Source of the DNA: Pseudomonas sp. H3(2019)
Lineage (GTDB): Bacteria; Pseudomonadota; Gammaproteobacteria; Pseudomonadales; Pseudomonadaceae
NCBI RefSeq assembly: GCF_007713465.1
Contig: NZ_VMSG01000010.1
Span: 62,001-126,000, forward strand
Length of the DNA: 64,000 nt
Direction of reading: 5' to 3'
Part shown: piece after piece, positions 17,199-28,165 of the stretch
Position numbering within the stretch: position 1 is the first letter of the stretch
Layout: every line of letters starts with the position of its first letter
Translations under genes and position numbers: made by a program
Notes under the pieces: model-generated
Databases searched by the model: none
Told to the model about the DNA's origin: nothing
Seen by the model: the letters and a program-made list of their open reading frames with translations, nothing else

Positions 17199-20100
17199 TT
17201 AGTTGTCGTAACCGAGATTCGGCGCCAACCAACGCTCACTCACACTCAGCTCCTGGCCCTTGCGAGCGGTGTAGCTCTGCACTTGATCCTTGTCGATTTT
17301 GCCCACGGCAAAGTACTGCGCCTGCGGGTGGGCGAAGTACCAGCCGCTGACCGCGGCGGCCGGGAACATCGCGTAGTGCTCGGTGAGGAACACCCCGCTG
17401 CGACCGGCATGCATTTCGCTGGCCTCGGGATCCAGCAGCGCGAACAGCGTACCTTTCTCGGTGTGGTCCGGGCAGGCCGGATAGCCGGGGGCAGGGCGGA
17501 TGCCGGTGTATTGCTCCTTGATCAGCGCCTCGTTGTCGAGGGTCTCGTCCTTGGCATAACCCCAGTAGTTTTTACGGACCTGCTGGTGCAGCCATTCGGC
17601 ACAGGCCTCGGCCAGACGGTCGGCCAGTGCCTTGACCATGATCGAGTTGTAGTCGTCGCCAGCGTCCTGGTAGGCCTTGGCGACTTCTTCGGCGCCGATC
17701 CCGGCGGTGGTAATAAAGCCGCCGACATAGTCGGTAATGCCGCTGTCTTTCGGCGCGACGAAGTCGGCCAGGGAGAAGTTCGGCTTGCCGTCGGTCTTGA
17801 TGATCTGCTGGCGCAGGTGATGCAAGCGGGCCAGCGGCTTGCCGTCATCGCCGTAGACTTCCAGGTCATCGTCGTGCACCTGATTGGCCGGCCAGAAGCC
17901 AAACACCGCACGCGCGCTGATGAGCTTCTCGTCGATCAGTTTGGCGAGCATTTCCTGCGCGTCGGCGTACAGCGCGGTGGCGGCTTCGCCGACCACTTCG
18001 TCCTGGAGGATGCGCGGGAATTTACCGGCCAGGTCCCAGGAGATGAAGAACGGCGTCCAGTCGATGTACTCGGCCAGCACCTTCAAGTCGATGTTGTCCA
18101 GCACCTTGGCGCCGGTGAAAGTCGGCGTGACCGGTTCGTAAGAACTCCAGTCGAACTGCGGCTTCTTGGCGATCGCCGCCGGGTAGCTCAAGCGCTCGGT
18201 GCGGGCGCTGCGGTTGGCGGTGCGCTCGCGGACTTCGATGTATTCCTCGCGGGTTCTCTCGACGAAGCCGGCCTTCAGTTCCTTGGACAGCAACTGCGTC
18301 GCCACGCCGACCGCGCGTGAGGCGTCGGTGACGTAGACCACCGCGTCGTTGCTGTACTTGGGCTCGATCTTCACCGCCGTGTGGGCCTTGGAGGTGGTCG
18401 CGCCACCGATCATCAGCGGCAGATGGAAATCCTGGCGCTGCATCTCGCGGGCCACGTGGACCATCTCGTCCAGCGAAGGCGTGATCAAACCGGACAGACC
18501 GATGATGTCGCACTTCTGCTCTTTGGCCACTTGCAGGATTTTTTCGGCCGGGACCATCACGCCGAGGTCGACGATGTCGTAGCCGTTACAGCCAAGCACC
18601 ACGCCGACAATGTTCTTGCCGATGTCGTGCACGTCGCCCTTGACCGTGGCCATCAGGATCTTGCCCTTGGCTTCCGGCTTGTCGCCTTTTTCCAGTTCGA
18701 TGAACGGGATCAGGTGCGCCACTGCCTGCTTCATCACGCGGGCGGATTTCACCACCTGCGGCAGGAACATCTTGCCGGCGCCAAACAGGTCGCCAACGAT
18801 GTTCATGCCGGACATCAGCGGGCCTTCGATGACCTCGATTGGCCGGGCGAAGGACAGCCGGGACTCTTCGGTGTCTTCCACAATGTGTGTGGTGATGCCT
18901 TTGACCAGTGCGTGCTCAAGACGCTTGTTGACGTCCCAGTTGCGCCATTCTTCGGTCTCGGCTTCCTTGACGCTGCCATCGCCCTTGTACTTGTCGGCAA
19001 TCGCCAACAGGGCGTCAGTGCCTTCCGGGGTGCGGTTGAGGATCACGTCCTCGACGGCATCGCGCAGTTCGGCCGGGATCTGGTCGTAGATCTCCAATTG
19101 GCCGGCGTTGACGATACCCATGGTCAGGCCGTTGCGGATTGCATACAGCAGGAACACCGAGTGGATCGCTTCACGCACCGGGTTGTTGCCACGGAACGAG
19201 AACGACACGTTGGACACGCCGCCCGAGGTCAGCGCGTAGGGCAGTTCGTCACGGATATAGGCGCAGGCGTTGATGAAGTCGACGGCATAGTTGTTGTGTT
19301 CTTCGATACCGGTGGCGACGGCGAAGATGTTCGGGTCGAAGATGATGTCTTCCGGCGGGAAGTCGACTTCATTGACCAGAATGTCGTAGGAGCGTTTGCA
19401 GATCTCCTTTTTGCGCGCTTCGGTGTCGGCCTGGCCGGCTTCGTCGAAGGCCATCACCACCACGGCCGCGCCGTAGCGCTTGCACAGTTTGGCGTGCTGA
19501 ATGAACTGCTCGACGCCTTCCTTCATGCTGATGGAGTTGACGATGCCCTTGCCCTGGATGCACTTGAGGCCGGCTTCGATCACTTCCCATTTCGACGAAT
19601 CGATCATGATCGGCACGCGGGAGATGTCCGGCTCGCCAGCGATCAGATTGAGGAAGGTCACCATGGCCTTCTTCGAATCGAGCATCCCTTCGTCCATGTT
19701 GATGTCGATCACCTGCGCACCGGCTTCGACCTGTTGCAGGGCGACTTCCAGCGCTTCGGTGTAGTTGTCTTCACGGATCAAGCGGGCGAATTTGGCGGAG
19801 CCGGTGATGTTGGTTCGTTCGCCGACGTTGACGAACAGCGAGCTGCGATCGATGGTGAACGGTTCCAGGCCCGACAGGCGGCACGCCTTGGGAATGTCCG
19901 GAATCTGCCGCGGCGCATAGCCGGCGACCGCTTTGGCGATGGCCTCGATGTGCCCCGGCGTGGTGCCGCAGCAGCCGCCGACGATGTTCAGGAAACCGCT
20001 TTGGGCGAACTCTTCGATGACCTTGGCGGTTTCCACCGGCAGCTCATCGTATTCACCGAATTCATTCGGCAGGCCGGCGTTCGGGTGCGCCGACACGTAG

Positions 20101-20909
20101 GTGCTGGCCTTGTTCGACAGTTCTTCCAGGTACGGACGCAGCTCGCGGGCGCCAAGGGCGCAGTTCAGGCCGACGGAAATCGGCTTGGCGTGGGCAATGG
20201 AGTTCCAGAAGGCTTCGGTGGTCTGGCCGGACAGCGTGCGGCCGGAGGCATCGGTGATGGTCCCGGAAATCATGATCGGCAGTTCGAAGCCGACTTCCTC
20301 GAACACGCCCTGCACGGCGAAGATCGCGGCTTTGGCGTTCAGGGTGTCGAAAATGGTTTCGATCAGGATCAGGTCAGCGCCGCCTTCGATCAGGCCCTTG
20401 GTGGCCTCGGTGTAGTTCTCCACCAGTTCATCGAAGGTCACGTTGCGGTAGCCGGGGTTGTTCACGTCCGGCGACAGCGAGCAGGTGCGGCTGGTCGGGC
20501 CCAGGACACCGGCGACAAAGCGTGGTTTGTCCGGGGTTTCGAGGGTCTTGGCGTCTGCCACCTTGCGCGCAAGGCGTGCGCCTTCTACGTTTAACTCGTA
20601 CGCCAGGCCCTGCATGCCGTAGTCGGCCTGGGATACCTGGGTGGCGTTGAAGGTGTTGGTTTCCAGAATGTCGGCACCGGCATCCAGGTATTGCTTCTCG
20701 ATCGCCCCGATCACGTCCGGGCGGCTCAGTATCAGCAAGTCGTTGTTACCCTTGACGTCGCTTGGCCAGTCGGCAAAGCGTTTGCCACGGTAGTCCTGCT
20801 CCTCGAGCTTGAAGCTCTGGATCATTGTGCCCATACCGCCATCGAGAATCAGGATGCGCTCTTTGAGGGCTTGCTTGAGGACGTGTAGGCGAGCACTGCG
20901 ATCGGACAT
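17199..20909 (-). CDS. metH: Cobalamin-dependent methionine synthase
   Basis: Transfers methyl from 5-methyltetrahydrofolate to homocysteine through methylcobalamin. 1236 residues, standard MetH length, with all modules in order. First is the homocysteine-binding barrel (1-350, zinc cysteines in [11 protein letters not shown]). Next are the pterin-binding barrel (360-620, [14 protein letters not shown]), the B12 cap and Rossmann domains (660-900, cobalt-coordinating His in [12 protein letters not shown]), and the AdoMet activation domain (920-1236). AGGTAG precedes ATG 20909. No riboswitch was seen in the short 5' gap. The window also carries cobalamin synthesis genes that would supply its cofactor. 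Confidence 0.97.
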   Translation of the reverse strand: MSDRSARLHVLKQALKERILILDGGMGTMIQSFKLEEQDYRGKRFADWPSDVKGNNDLLILSRPDVIGAIEKQYLDAGADILETNTFNATQVSQADYGMQGLAYELNVEGARLARKVADAKTLETPDKPRFVAGVLGPTSRTCSLSPDVNNPGYRNVTFDELVENYTEATKGLIEGGADLILIETIFDTLNAKAAIFAVQGVFEEVGFELPIMISGTITDASGRTLSGQTTEAFWNSIAHAKPISVGLNCALGARELRPYLEELSNKASTYVSAHPNAGLPNEFGEYDELPVETAKVIEEFAQSGFLNIVGGCCGTTPGHIEAIAKAVAGYAPRQIPDIPKACRLSGLEPFTIDRSSLFVNVGERTNITGSAKFARLIREDNYTEALEVALQQVEAGAQVIDINMDEGMLDSKKAMVTFLNLIAGEPDISRVPIMIDSSKWEVIEAGLKCIQGKGIVNSISMKEGVEQFIQHAKLCKRYGAAVVVMAFDEAGQADTEARKKEICKRSYDILVNEVDFPPEDIIFDPNIFAVATGIEEHNNYAVDFINACAYIRDELPYALTSGGVSNVSFSFRGNNPVREAIHSVFLLYAIRNGLTMGIVNAGQLEIYDQIPAELRDAVEDVILNRTPEGTDALLAIADKYKGDGSVKEAETEEWRNWDVNKRLEHALVKGITTHIVEDTEESRLSFARPIEVIEGPLMSGMNIVGDLFGAGKMFLPQVVKSARVMKQAVAHLIPFIELEKGDKPEAKGKILMATVKGDVHDIGKNIVGVVLGCNGYDIVDLGVMVPAEKILQVAKEQKCDIIGLSGLITPSLDEMVHVAREMQRQDFHLPLMIGGATTSKAHTAVKIEPKYSNDAVVYVTDASRAVGVATQLLSKELKAGFVERTREEYIEVRERTANRSARTERLSYPAAIAKKPQFDWSSYEPVTPTFTGAKVLDNIDLKVLAEYIDWTPFFISWDLAGKFPRILQDEVVGEAATALYADAQEMLAKLIDEKLISARAVFGFWPANQVHDDDLEVYGDDGKPLARLHHLRQQIIKTDGKPNFSLADFVAPKDSGITDYVGGFITTAGIGAEEVAKAYQDAGDDYNSIMVKALADRLAEACAEWLHQQVRKNYWGYAKDETLDNEALIKEQYTGIRPAPGYPACPDHTEKGTLFALLDPEASEMHAGRSGVFLTEHYAMFPAAAVSGWYFAHPQAQYFAVGKIDKDQVQSYTARKGQELSVSERWLAPNLGYDN

Positions 20910-21064
20910 TGGGACTACCTGGTAAGGCCATTACGAAGGGGCGGAATCATAGCAAACCTGTGCGCTTTTAGAGCATGAGCTGCTTTTGCATGAATATCGC
21001 TCATGTTGATGGGCGGGCCAGGACGGTAGAATCGCGACGTTTTTTCATGATCGGGACCAGGGAT

Positions 21065-23356
21065 ATGTCGTATCGCGTTTTCATCAGCCTCTTTGTGCTG
21101 CTTATAAGCAGTGCCGCCACAGCACAAGGCACGGCGCCGGTGATTTCCTATACCCGCGACATTCAGCCGATCTTCACTGAAAAATGCGTGGCCTGCCATG
21201 CCTGCTATGACGCCGCCTGTCAGCTCAATCTGGGCAGTGGCGAAGGTGCGGCGCGTGGCGCGAACAAGATTCCGGTCTACGCCGGCGAGCGCAGCAAGGC
21301 GTCGGAGCCGACACGGCTGTTTTATGACGCCTTTGGCAAAGCCGCCTGGCAACGCAAGGACTTCTACTCGGTACTCGATGCCCAGGGCAGTCAGGCTGCG
21401 CTGATGGCGCGCATGCTGGAACTCGGCCACCGGACGCCGCTGCAACCTAACGCCAAGTTGCCGGAAGAGATTGTGCTGGGGCTCGAGCGCGAGAATATGT
21501 GTCCGATGCCGGGCGAGTTCGACGCCTATGCCGGGGCCCATCCGAAAGAAGGCATGCCGCTGGCGGTGACCGGGCTGACCGATCAGCAATACCAGACGCT
21601 GCAACGCTGGCTGGCTTCCGGTGCGCCGATCGACCAGCAGGGCCTGGTCCCCAGCGCCAGGGAAGCCTTGCAGGTGGTGCAGTGGGAGAACCTGCTCAAC
21701 GCTCCAGGCGCCCGGGAAAGTCTGGTGGCGCGCTGGTTGTTCGAGCACTGGTTTCTGGCGCATATCTACTTCAAGGATGGCGAGCCGGGGCACTTCTTCC
21801 AGTGGGTGCGTTCACGCACACCGACGGGCCAGCCGATCGATCTGATCAACAGCCGTCGCCCGAACGATGATCCGGGCACCCAGGTGTATTACCGCTTGTG
21901 GCCGGTGCAAGGGGTGATCGTGCACAAGACGCACATCACCTATCCGCTGAGCCCGGCGAAAATGGCCCGGATCAAAACCCTGTTCTACAACGGCAACTGG
22001 CAGGTCCTCGCCTTGCCCGGTTATGGCCCGGAACGTCGGGCCAATCCGTTCGAGACCTTCCAGGCGATTCCGGCCCAGGCGCGGTATCAGTTCATGCTCG
22101 ATAACGCGGAATACTTCGTGCGCACCTTTATCCGTGGCCCGGTTTGTCGCGGGCAGGTCGCCACCGATGTGATCCGCGACAACTTCTGGGCGTTCTTCCA
22201 GGCGCCGGAGCACGATCTGTACATCACCGATCCGAGTTATCGCGGCAGGGCCACGCCATTGCTGGCCATGCCCGGCCAGAATGACGATGTCGGCAGCGTG
22301 TTGAGCCTGTGGCATGCCTACCGCGACAAGCGTAACGAGTACGAAGCCTTGCGCCGTGACACCTACGCCAAAGCACACGCGCCGAGTTGGTCGACCTTGT
22401 GGGCCGGTAATGACAACGCCTTGCTGAGCATCTTTCGACATTTTGACAGTGCTTCGGTGAGCAAGGGCCTGATCGGTGAAGTGCCGCAGACCATGTGGCT
22501 ATTCGACTACCCGTTGCTGGAGCGCACCTATTATCAGTTGGCGGTCAACTTCGATGTGTTCGGCAACGTTTCCCATCAGGCGCAGACCCGGCTGTATTTC
22601 GACTTGATCCGTAACGGCGCCGAGCAGAACTTCCTGCGCCTGATGCCGGCCGATTCACGCGACGGGTATCTGGACGACTGGTATCAGAGCAGCGGCAAAT
22701 TCAAGATGTGGCTGGATTATGAAAGCATCGACAACGACAAGCCGACTGCGCTGAAACTCGACGAGAAAGACCCGAAACGCGACTTCGCCCAGCAATTGCT
22801 GATGCGTTACGGCGACCTGAACGCCAGGCCTGATCCAATCAACCGCTGCGACGGGGCTTATTGCTCACGGCCCAACATCGATCCGGCCTTGCAGAATGCC
22901 GAGCAGGCGTTGAGTCGACTGACCGCACGCCCGGCGGCCGGGCTCAAGGTGATCGATCAGTTGCCGGAAGCGACGATGCTGCGCATCGAAAGTCGCAGTG
23001 GCAAGCGCGAGGTGTACAGTCTGCTGCGCAACCGTGCCCACAGCAACGTGGCGTTCCTGCTTGGCGAGGCGCTGCGCTATCAGCCGGGGCTGGACACATT
23101 GACCATTTATCCCGGTGTGCTCAGCAGCTACCCGAACTTCATGTTCAATATTCCCGCTGACCAAGTGCCGGCGTTTGTCACTGAGATGGAGAATGCCAAG
23201 GATGCCCAGAGCTTCGAGAAAATCGTCGAGCGCTGGGGTATCCGCCGTAGTCATCCGCAGTTCTGGCAGTATTTCCACGATTTGAGTCGCTATATCCACG
23301 AAACCGATCCGGTGGAAGAGGGCGTACTGGACATGAATCGCTACGAAAACCTCTGA
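21065..23356 (+). CDS. cti: Periplasmic fatty acid cis/trans isomerase
   Basis: Converts cis to trans unsaturated acyl chains in membrane phospholipids, a fast response of Pseudomonas to solvents and heat. 763 residues from ATG 21065, which begins a signal peptide (RVFISLFVLLISSAATAQ). A c-type haem site CVACH follows about 45 residues in, as in known Cti. The frame is open further upstream but those codons have no ribosome site and would bury the signal peptide. It is divergent from metH and followed by nfuA. Confidence 0.92.
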   Translation: MSYRVFISLFVLLISSAATAQGTAPVISYTRDIQPIFTEKCVACHACYDAACQLNLGSGEGAARGANKIPVYAGERSKASEPTRLFYDAFGKAAWQRKDFYSVLDAQGSQAALMARMLELGHRTPLQPNAKLPEEIVLGLERENMCPMPGEFDAYAGAHPKEGMPLAVTGLTDQQYQTLQRWLASGAPIDQQGLVPSAREALQVVQWENLLNAPGARESLVARWLFEHWFLAHIYFKDGEPGHFFQWVRSRTPTGQPIDLINSRRPNDDPGTQVYYRLWPVQGVIVHKTHITYPLSPAKMARIKTLFYNGNWQVLALPGYGPERRANPFETFQAIPAQARYQFMLDNAEYFVRTFIRGPVCRGQVATDVIRDNFWAFFQAPEHDLYITDPSYRGRATPLLAMPGQNDDVGSVLSLWHAYRDKRNEYEALRRDTYAKAHAPSWSTLWAGNDNALLSIFRHFDSASVSKGLIGEVPQTMWLFDYPLLERTYYQLAVNFDVFGNVSHQAQTRLYFDLIRNGAEQNFLRLMPADSRDGYLDDWYQSSGKFKMWLDYESIDNDKPTALKLDEKDPKRDFAQQLLMRYGDLNARPDPINRCDGAYCSRPNIDPALQNAEQALSRLTARPAAGLKVIDQLPEATMLRIESRSGKREVYSLLRNRAHSNVAFLLGEALRYQPGLDTLTIYPGVLSSYPNFMFNIPADQVPAFVTEMENAKDAQSFEKIVERWGIRRSHPQFWQYFHDLSRYIHETDPVEEGVLDMNRYENL

Positions 23357-24052
<696 letters not shown>

Positions 24053-24070
24053 GGTGTTCGCTGCGACATG

Positions 24071-24101
24071 AAAAAACGGCGCCCGTGAGCGCCGTTTTTT
24101 T
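24071..24101 (+). terminator. Rho-independent terminator after nfuA
   Basis: Stem AAACGGCGC / GCGCCGTTT with a 6-nt loop and a following T-run; the A-run before it lets it work on both strands. Confidence 0.9.
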
Positions 24102-24122
24102 ATGGATGAAATTCACTGACGC

Positions 24123-24189
24123 CATCGCGAGCAGGCTCGCTCCCACAGGGGATGCGCGGTCAAATGTGGGAGCGAGCCTGCTCGCGATG
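24123..24189. repeat. REP inverted pair (REPIN-like)
   Basis: Perfect 25-bp inverted arms, 24123-24147 and 24165-24189, around a 17-bp spacer; sequence type GTGGGAGCGAGCCTGCTCGCGA, the abundant REP family of fluorescens-group genomes. Single related REP units recur at about 63049-63080 and 63122-63155. Confidence 0.9.
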
Positions 24190-24194
24190 AGGGC

Positions 24195-24941
24195 CTATGG
24201 GCGATACAGGTGAGCATGCCCGGCGCGGTACAGCGACGATTCGCTAAAGGTGTCACTGCCCAACACCCGGCCCACCAGAATCAGCGCCGTACGCCGAAAT
24301 CCCTTGGCCTGAACCTTTTCGGCGATGTCTGTCAGCGTTCCCAGCACCCAATCCTGATCCGGCCAGCTGGCCCGATGAACCACCGCAATCGGGCAGTCCG
24401 CGCCGTAATGCGGCAGCAGCTGCGCGACGATTTTCTCCAGGTGATTGACCCCCAGATGAATCGCCATAGTCGCGCCATGCCGGGCCAGGCTGCTGAATTC
24501 TTCGCCCGGCGGCATCGCGGTCTTGTCGGCGTAGCGGGTCAGGATGACGCTTTGCGAGATGTCCGGCAGCGTCAGCTCGGTACCCAACAGCGCTGCGCAA
24601 GCGGCCGTGGCGGTGACGCCGGGGATGATTTCAAACGGGATATTCAGTTCGCGCAGGTAACGAATCTGCTCGCCGATCGCCCCATACAGGCTCGGATCGC
24701 CGGAATGCACGCGCGCCACATCCTGGCCTTTATCGTGGGCGATTCTGATCAGTTCGATGATCTGTTCCAGGTGCAATTCGGCGCTGTTGACCACCTGTTC
24801 AGCCTGATGGCCTTGCAGTACGGCTTCAGGCACCAGCGAGCCGGCGTAAATGATCACCGGGCAGCTGCGAATCAGCCGCTGACCCTTGACCGTGATCAGT
24901 TCCGGGTCGCCGGGACCTGCGCCAATGAAGTAGACGGTCAT
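24195..24941 (-). CDS. cobM: Precorrin-4 C(11)-methyltransferase
   Basis: SAM-dependent methyltransferase of aerobic cobalamin synthesis. 248 residues of the tetrapyrrole methylase fold: N-terminal VYFIGAGPGDPELITVKG, then YAGSLVPEAVL, VARVHSGDPSLYGAIGEQ and the PGVTATAACAALLG loop, all as in CobM. ATG 24941 matches the family N-terminus and follows CAGGAG; an upstream ATG (24995) would add an unlike extension. Last gene of the leftward cbtB-cbtA-cobE-cobM set, likely under the upstream cobalamin riboswitch. Confidence 0.93.
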   Translation of the reverse strand: MTVYFIGAGPGDPELITVKGQRLIRSCPVIIYAGSLVPEAVLQGHQAEQVVNSAELHLEQIIELIRIAHDKGQDVARVHSGDPSLYGAIGEQIRYLRELNIPFEIIPGVTATAACAALLGTELTLPDISQSVILTRYADKTAMPPGEEFSSLARHGATMAIHLGVNHLEKIVAQLLPHYGADCPIAVVHRASWPDQDWVLGTLTDIAEKVQAKGFRRTALILVGRVLGSDTFSESSLYRAGHAHLYRP

Positions 24942-25022
24942 GGCCGGCTCCTGTGAAAAATTGTCAAAGCAAGGCTTCAGATGAAGATTGCTCATGATCG
25001 AAGGCGGGGATTATCGAGGATT

Positions 25023-25436
25023 TTAGGCGGCGCCGGCCAATGCAAACGTTGCTTGGGCATATTTTTGTCGCGGGATCAGCAATTTTGCCGGTGCCTGCGC
25101 CAGTTGTTCGGCGAGGGCCAGTGCGGCACTTTCCGCTATGCCGTAGCAGCCGGTGCGCTCGAAAGCGATTTGCGAGCGATGGCTGAGTTGCGGTTGATAG
25201 CCGGCCAATTGTTCGCTGCTGAAGCACAGTAATGGCAGCGCCAGTTGTGCGGCCAACTCGATCAGGCCAGGTTCATCACGTTTCAGGTCGATGCTGGCCA
25301 GGGCCTTGATCGCCTGCAATTCGATGTGATGAGCCTGTAATGCCTGATCGAGCAACGCGCGCAGCGTGCTGGCCGGACAGCCGCGCTGGCAGCCCAGACC
25401 GACCACCAGGGTCGGCGCTACGCGCGTTTCACTCAT
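25023..25436 (-). CDS. cobE: Cobalamin biosynthesis protein CobE (CbiG C-terminal-like)
   Basis: 137-residue protein resembling the C-terminal domain of CbiG/CobE: VVGLGCQRGCPASTLRALL near the N-terminus, IDLKRDEPGLIELA in the middle, and a SAALALAEQLAQA segment. CobE is required in the aerobic cobalamin route, with a step linked to precorrin processing, though its exact chemistry is poorly defined. Its ATG overlaps the cbtA stop by 4 nt (ATGA), indicating translational coupling. Confidence 0.85.
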   Translation of the reverse strand: MSETRVAPTLVVGLGCQRGCPASTLRALLDQALQAHHIELQAIKALASIDLKRDEPGLIELAAQLALPLLCFSSEQLAGYQPQLSHRSQIAFERTGCYGIAESAALALAEQLAQAPAKLLIPRQKYAQATFALAGAA

Positions 25437-26134
25437 GCGTGGTATTGGCCATCGCTTTTGCGGCGGAACAACCAGGCGCTGATCAGGCCCATGGCCAGCC
25501 AGAACGCGGCGTTGGTCAGCTGCGAGGCGATCTTGAATTGCGCTTCGAGGGCTTCGGGGGCCAGCATCGAATGCACTTCAGGTTGTGGCGCGCCGATGAT
25601 GTGCGGCACGGCCAGAATGGCGACACCGAGCACTTTCAGCAGCCAATGCCGGGCGAACACGATCAGCGCGATACCGACAGCAGTGGAGGCTGCCGTGCTG
25701 ATCCACCAGATCTGCCGTTGAGTCAGGTCTGCGGCGGCAGTCCCCGGCAATTCCGGCGGCAAGCCCAGGGTCGGTGCGAGGACGAAGGTCGCGTAACCGG
25801 CCAGTCCCCAGAGCAGACCTTGGGAGGTGCGAGTCGGGGCGCGCAGGGTGTAGAGCCCGGCGAGCATCAGCGCAAAACCGACGGCAACCACCAGATTGCC
25901 GCCAGTGGTCGACAGCACGCGCTGCCAGCCATCTTCCGGTTCCCAAGCCTCTGCATCGTGGGTGTGGCCAGCCATGGTGCCTTCGGCATGTTCATGGACT
26001 TCAGTCGTCGGGGCTTTTTCGTAGGTCTCCGCCTGCAGAATCAGCGGTGCGACCCAGAAGCTTTGCAGCAGGGTCAGCAGCAGGGCGGCCAGTAAACCGG
26101 TGAAACCTGCGGTTTGCGCAATACGCTTGATCAT
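25433..26134 (-). CDS. cbtA: Predicted cobalt transporter subunit CbtA
   Basis: Integral membrane protein, 233 residues, about five hydrophobic segments, with a His-rich loop (HEHAEG, GHTHD, about residues 45-60) that could bind metal. Together with the small CbtB it forms a proposed cobalt uptake system found under B12 riboswitches; the transport role is predicted from genome context, not proven to my knowledge. ATG 26134 places the first membrane segment near the N-terminus; the longer frame to 26239 overlaps cbtB and is rejected. Confidence 0.87.
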   Translation of the reverse strand: MIKRIAQTAGFTGLLAALLLTLLQSFWVAPLILQAETYEKAPTTEVHEHAEGTMAGHTHDAEAWEPEDGWQRVLSTTGGNLVVAVGFALMLAGLYTLRAPTRTSQGLLWGLAGYATFVLAPTLGLPPELPGTAAADLTQRQIWWISTAASTAVGIALIVFARHWLLKVLGVAILAVPHIIGAPQPEVHSMLAPEALEAQFKIASQLTNAAFWLAMGLISAWLFRRKSDGQYHA

Positions 26135-26145
26135 CTCGGCAGGCC

Positions 26146-26337
26146 TCAATGGCACGGGAAGGCGGAGCTGTGACGGGTATCGTGGGCCGCGTTGTGCACC
26201 GCGTCGATGTGCGAGAAACCGGCGAAATACACAAGGCATGCGCCCAGGAACGATGCGCCGATAGCGGCAACAAGGCGTTGGCTCAGGGTGGCGGTGCTGC
26301 TGGCGGTGACGTGGCGAGTGCTGCTGATGATCGACAT
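26146..26337 (-). CDS. cbtB: Predicted cobalt transporter subunit CbtB
   Basis: 63 residues with one membrane segment (about 22-42) and a C-terminal His-rich tail (HNAAHDTRHSS ... CH) typical of CbtB and likely metal-binding. First gene of the leftward set, 11 bp before cbtA, and directly downstream of a cobalamin riboswitch (26455-26640). GAGGGAAGC precedes ATG 26337. Confidence 0.88.
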   Translation of the reverse strand: MSIISSTRHVTASSTATLSQRLVAAIGASFLGACLVYFAGFSHIDAVHNAAHDTRHSSAFPCH

Positions 26338-26454
26338 GGCGCTTCCCTCTGGTCAGTCAGTGGGTGAGTCGAGCGCATGCAAACCCCCGCGAGCCGGGCA
26401 CGCAGAGGCTAAAACAGCGCCCGCCCACCGCGGGTTTGTTATTGATGTGTTGCG

Positions 26455-26640
26455 GGCCGGTCTCCGGGCTCACGAGGGGCTGGCATTCGCCGAACCTGCA
26501 AGAATCGCCTTCCCATGCCGAACTGCTGGCACAGTGGATCTGATTCTTCGCTCGCTTACCGTTGCGGGGGCAGCACCGGACTGACATGGCTTTTGAGTAA
26601 AGCACATGATTCACCGGTTTCCCGTTTCACCCTGTGAAGG
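26455..26640 (-). promoter_or_regulatory. Cobalamin riboswitch controlling cbtBA-cobE-cobM
   Basis: Minus-strand reading shows the conserved blocks in order: GGGTGAAACGGGAAACCGG start region, GCTGCCCCCGCAAC core, GCAGG ... GAATGCCAGCC arm, and the B12-box-like GAGCCCGGAGACCGGCC. A hairpin between AACCCGCG and CGCGGGGGTT (about 26380-26437) downstream could be the expression platform. B12 binding would reduce expression of the uptake and synthesis genes. Confidence 0.88.
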
Positions 26641-26797
26641 GCACCCGTAACAAGGCGTGTAGGAGAGCATGGGCGAGGGCGGGTCGTCAATTGGCAAGCG
26701 TTCTCAGTTGGAAGCTGCGGTGCTCCCATCGCGGGCACAGCCGCTACACACTCAGGTGAACATTGACCCGCCCCGATGCGATGCGTAGCCTTGCGCT
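26641..26797. promoter_or_regulatory. Divergent promoter region between two B12 riboswitches
   Basis: No gene. About 160 bp must hold promoters for both cobalamin transcripts. An inverted repeat, GGGCGGGTC with two extra bases before CAAT (26677-26692) and ATTGACCCGCCCC (26762-26774), spans it; whether it is functional is unknown. Confidence 0.5.
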
Positions 26798-26982
26798 TTC
26801 GAGGTTCTTTGGTGCGTGCGCCGAAGCTAAGAAGGGAACGCGGTCGATGCCGCGGCTGCCCCCGCAACTGTGAACGGTTTCGTTTCTGCCATGCCACTGC
26901 GCTCTTTTGTTTTCAGGCGCGGGAAGGTGCAGGAACCGCCAGTCGAAAGACTGGCCCACCGTCAGCCAGGAGACCTGCCTCG
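26798..26982 (+). promoter_or_regulatory. Cobalamin riboswitch controlling cobW-cobN-chlI/D
   Basis: The plus strand carries GAAGGGAACGCGGT, GCGGCTGCCCCCGCAACTG, GCCACTG, GGGAAGGTGCAGG, and a perfect B12 box AGCCAGGAGACCTGCCT at 26964-26980. A 9-bp pairing between CCGGTGGCG (27015-27023) and CGCCGCCGG (27045-27053) may form the downstream switch hairpin before cobW. Confidence 0.92.
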
Positions 26983-27094
26983 ATACAGATTCTCACTACA
27001 ACCGGGCGGGGTGATCCGGTGGCGAATTCTTCCGCGCGCTCAAGCGCCGCCGGTTGTCGTCCCGTATGCCCGCCACCTTGCCAAAGGGCATCCG

Positions 27095-28162
27095 ATGAAA
27101 ACACTGGCCAAACTTCCTGTCACCATCGTCACCGGTTTCCTCGGTTCGGGCAAAACCACCTTGCTGCGACATATGCTCGATAACGCCCAGGGCCGGCGCA
27201 TCGCGGTGATCGTCAACGAGTTCGGCGAACTGGGCATCGACGGCGAAATCCTCAAGCAGTGCTCCATCGGCTGCACCGAAGAAGAAGCCAACGGCCGCGT
27301 GTATGAGCTGGCCAACGGCTGCCTGTGCTGCACGGTTCAGGAAGAGTTCTTCCCGGTGATGCGCGAACTGGTCGCCCGTCGCGGTGACCTCGACCACATC
27401 CTCATCGAAACCTCCGGTCTGGCCCTGCCAAAACCGCTGGTGCAAGCTTTCCAGTGGCCGGAAATCCGTAGCGCTTGCACCGTGGATGCGGTGATCACCG
27501 TAGTCGACAGCCCCGCTGTGGCCGCCGGCACCTTCGCCGCGTTCCCGGACCAGGTCGATGCCCAGCGCAAACTCGACCCGAACCTGGACCACGAATCGCC
27601 GCTGCACGAGTTGTTCGCCGATCAACTGGCCAGTGCCGACCTGGTGATCCTCAACAAGGCCGACCTGATCAGCCCTGCGGATCTGGCCAAAGTGCGCCTG
27701 GAAGTCGCTGAAGAATTGCCACCCGCAGTGAAAATCATCGAAGCCAGCAGCGGTCGCCTGCCACTGGACGTGTTGATCGGCCTGGGTGCCGGCTCTGAAG
27801 AACACATCGACAGCCGTCACAGCCACCACGACCATCACCATGATGGCGACGATCATGACGACCATGATCACGACGCCTTCGATTCGATTTCCATCGAACT
27901 GCCGCAAGCCGATGAAAGCCTGTTGCTCGATGCCCTGACTCAATTGGTGGTCCAGCACGGCATCCTGCGAGTCAAGGGTTTCGCCGCGATCCCGAACAAA
28001 CCGATGCGCTTGCTGATCCAGGGCGTGGGCACGCGTTTCGACAAGCATTTCGACCGTCAGTGGGGCGCAGACGAAGCGCGCAGCACCCGTCTGGTGCTGA
28101 TCGGCCAGCAACTGGACGCCGCCTTGCTCGAAGCGCAATTGCGCGCCGCGCTCAGCGTTTAA
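27095..28162 (+). CDS. cobW: CobW family GTPase / metallochaperone
   Basis: G3E-family P-loop GTPase linked to cobalt handling for cobalamin synthesis. 355 residues. Walker A GFLGSGKTT is at residues 14-22, the metal-binding GCLCC motif near 74-78, and a very His/Asp-rich run (HSHHDHHHDGDDHDD) near 242-260 that likely binds metal. The CobW C-terminal domain follows. ATG 27095 is the start consistent with the P-loop position; the frame upstream runs through the riboswitch. cobN follows after 3 nt. Confidence 0.94.
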   Translation: MKTLAKLPVTIVTGFLGSGKTTLLRHMLDNAQGRRIAVIVNEFGELGIDGEILKQCSIGCTEEEANGRVYELANGCLCCTVQEEFFPVMRELVARRGDLDHILIETSGLALPKPLVQAFQWPEIRSACTVDAVITVVDSPAVAAGTFAAFPDQVDAQRKLDPNLDHESPLHELFADQLASADLVILNKADLISPADLAKVRLEVAEELPPAVKIIEASSGRLPLDVLIGLGAGSEEHIDSRHSHHDHHHDGDDHDDHDHDAFDSISIELPQADESLLLDALTQLVVQHGILRVKGFAAIPNKPMRLLIQGVGTRFDKHFDRQWGADEARSTRLVLIGQQLDAALLEAQLRAALSV

Positions 28163-28165
28163 CCC

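Noticed and set aside
18381..20594. 737-codon open frame opposite metH
   Set aside because: Antisense shadow; metH is unambiguous.
27818..27875. CAC/GAC-rich tandem-looking stretch
   Set aside because: It encodes the His/Asp-rich metal-binding loop of CobW, not a DNA repeat.
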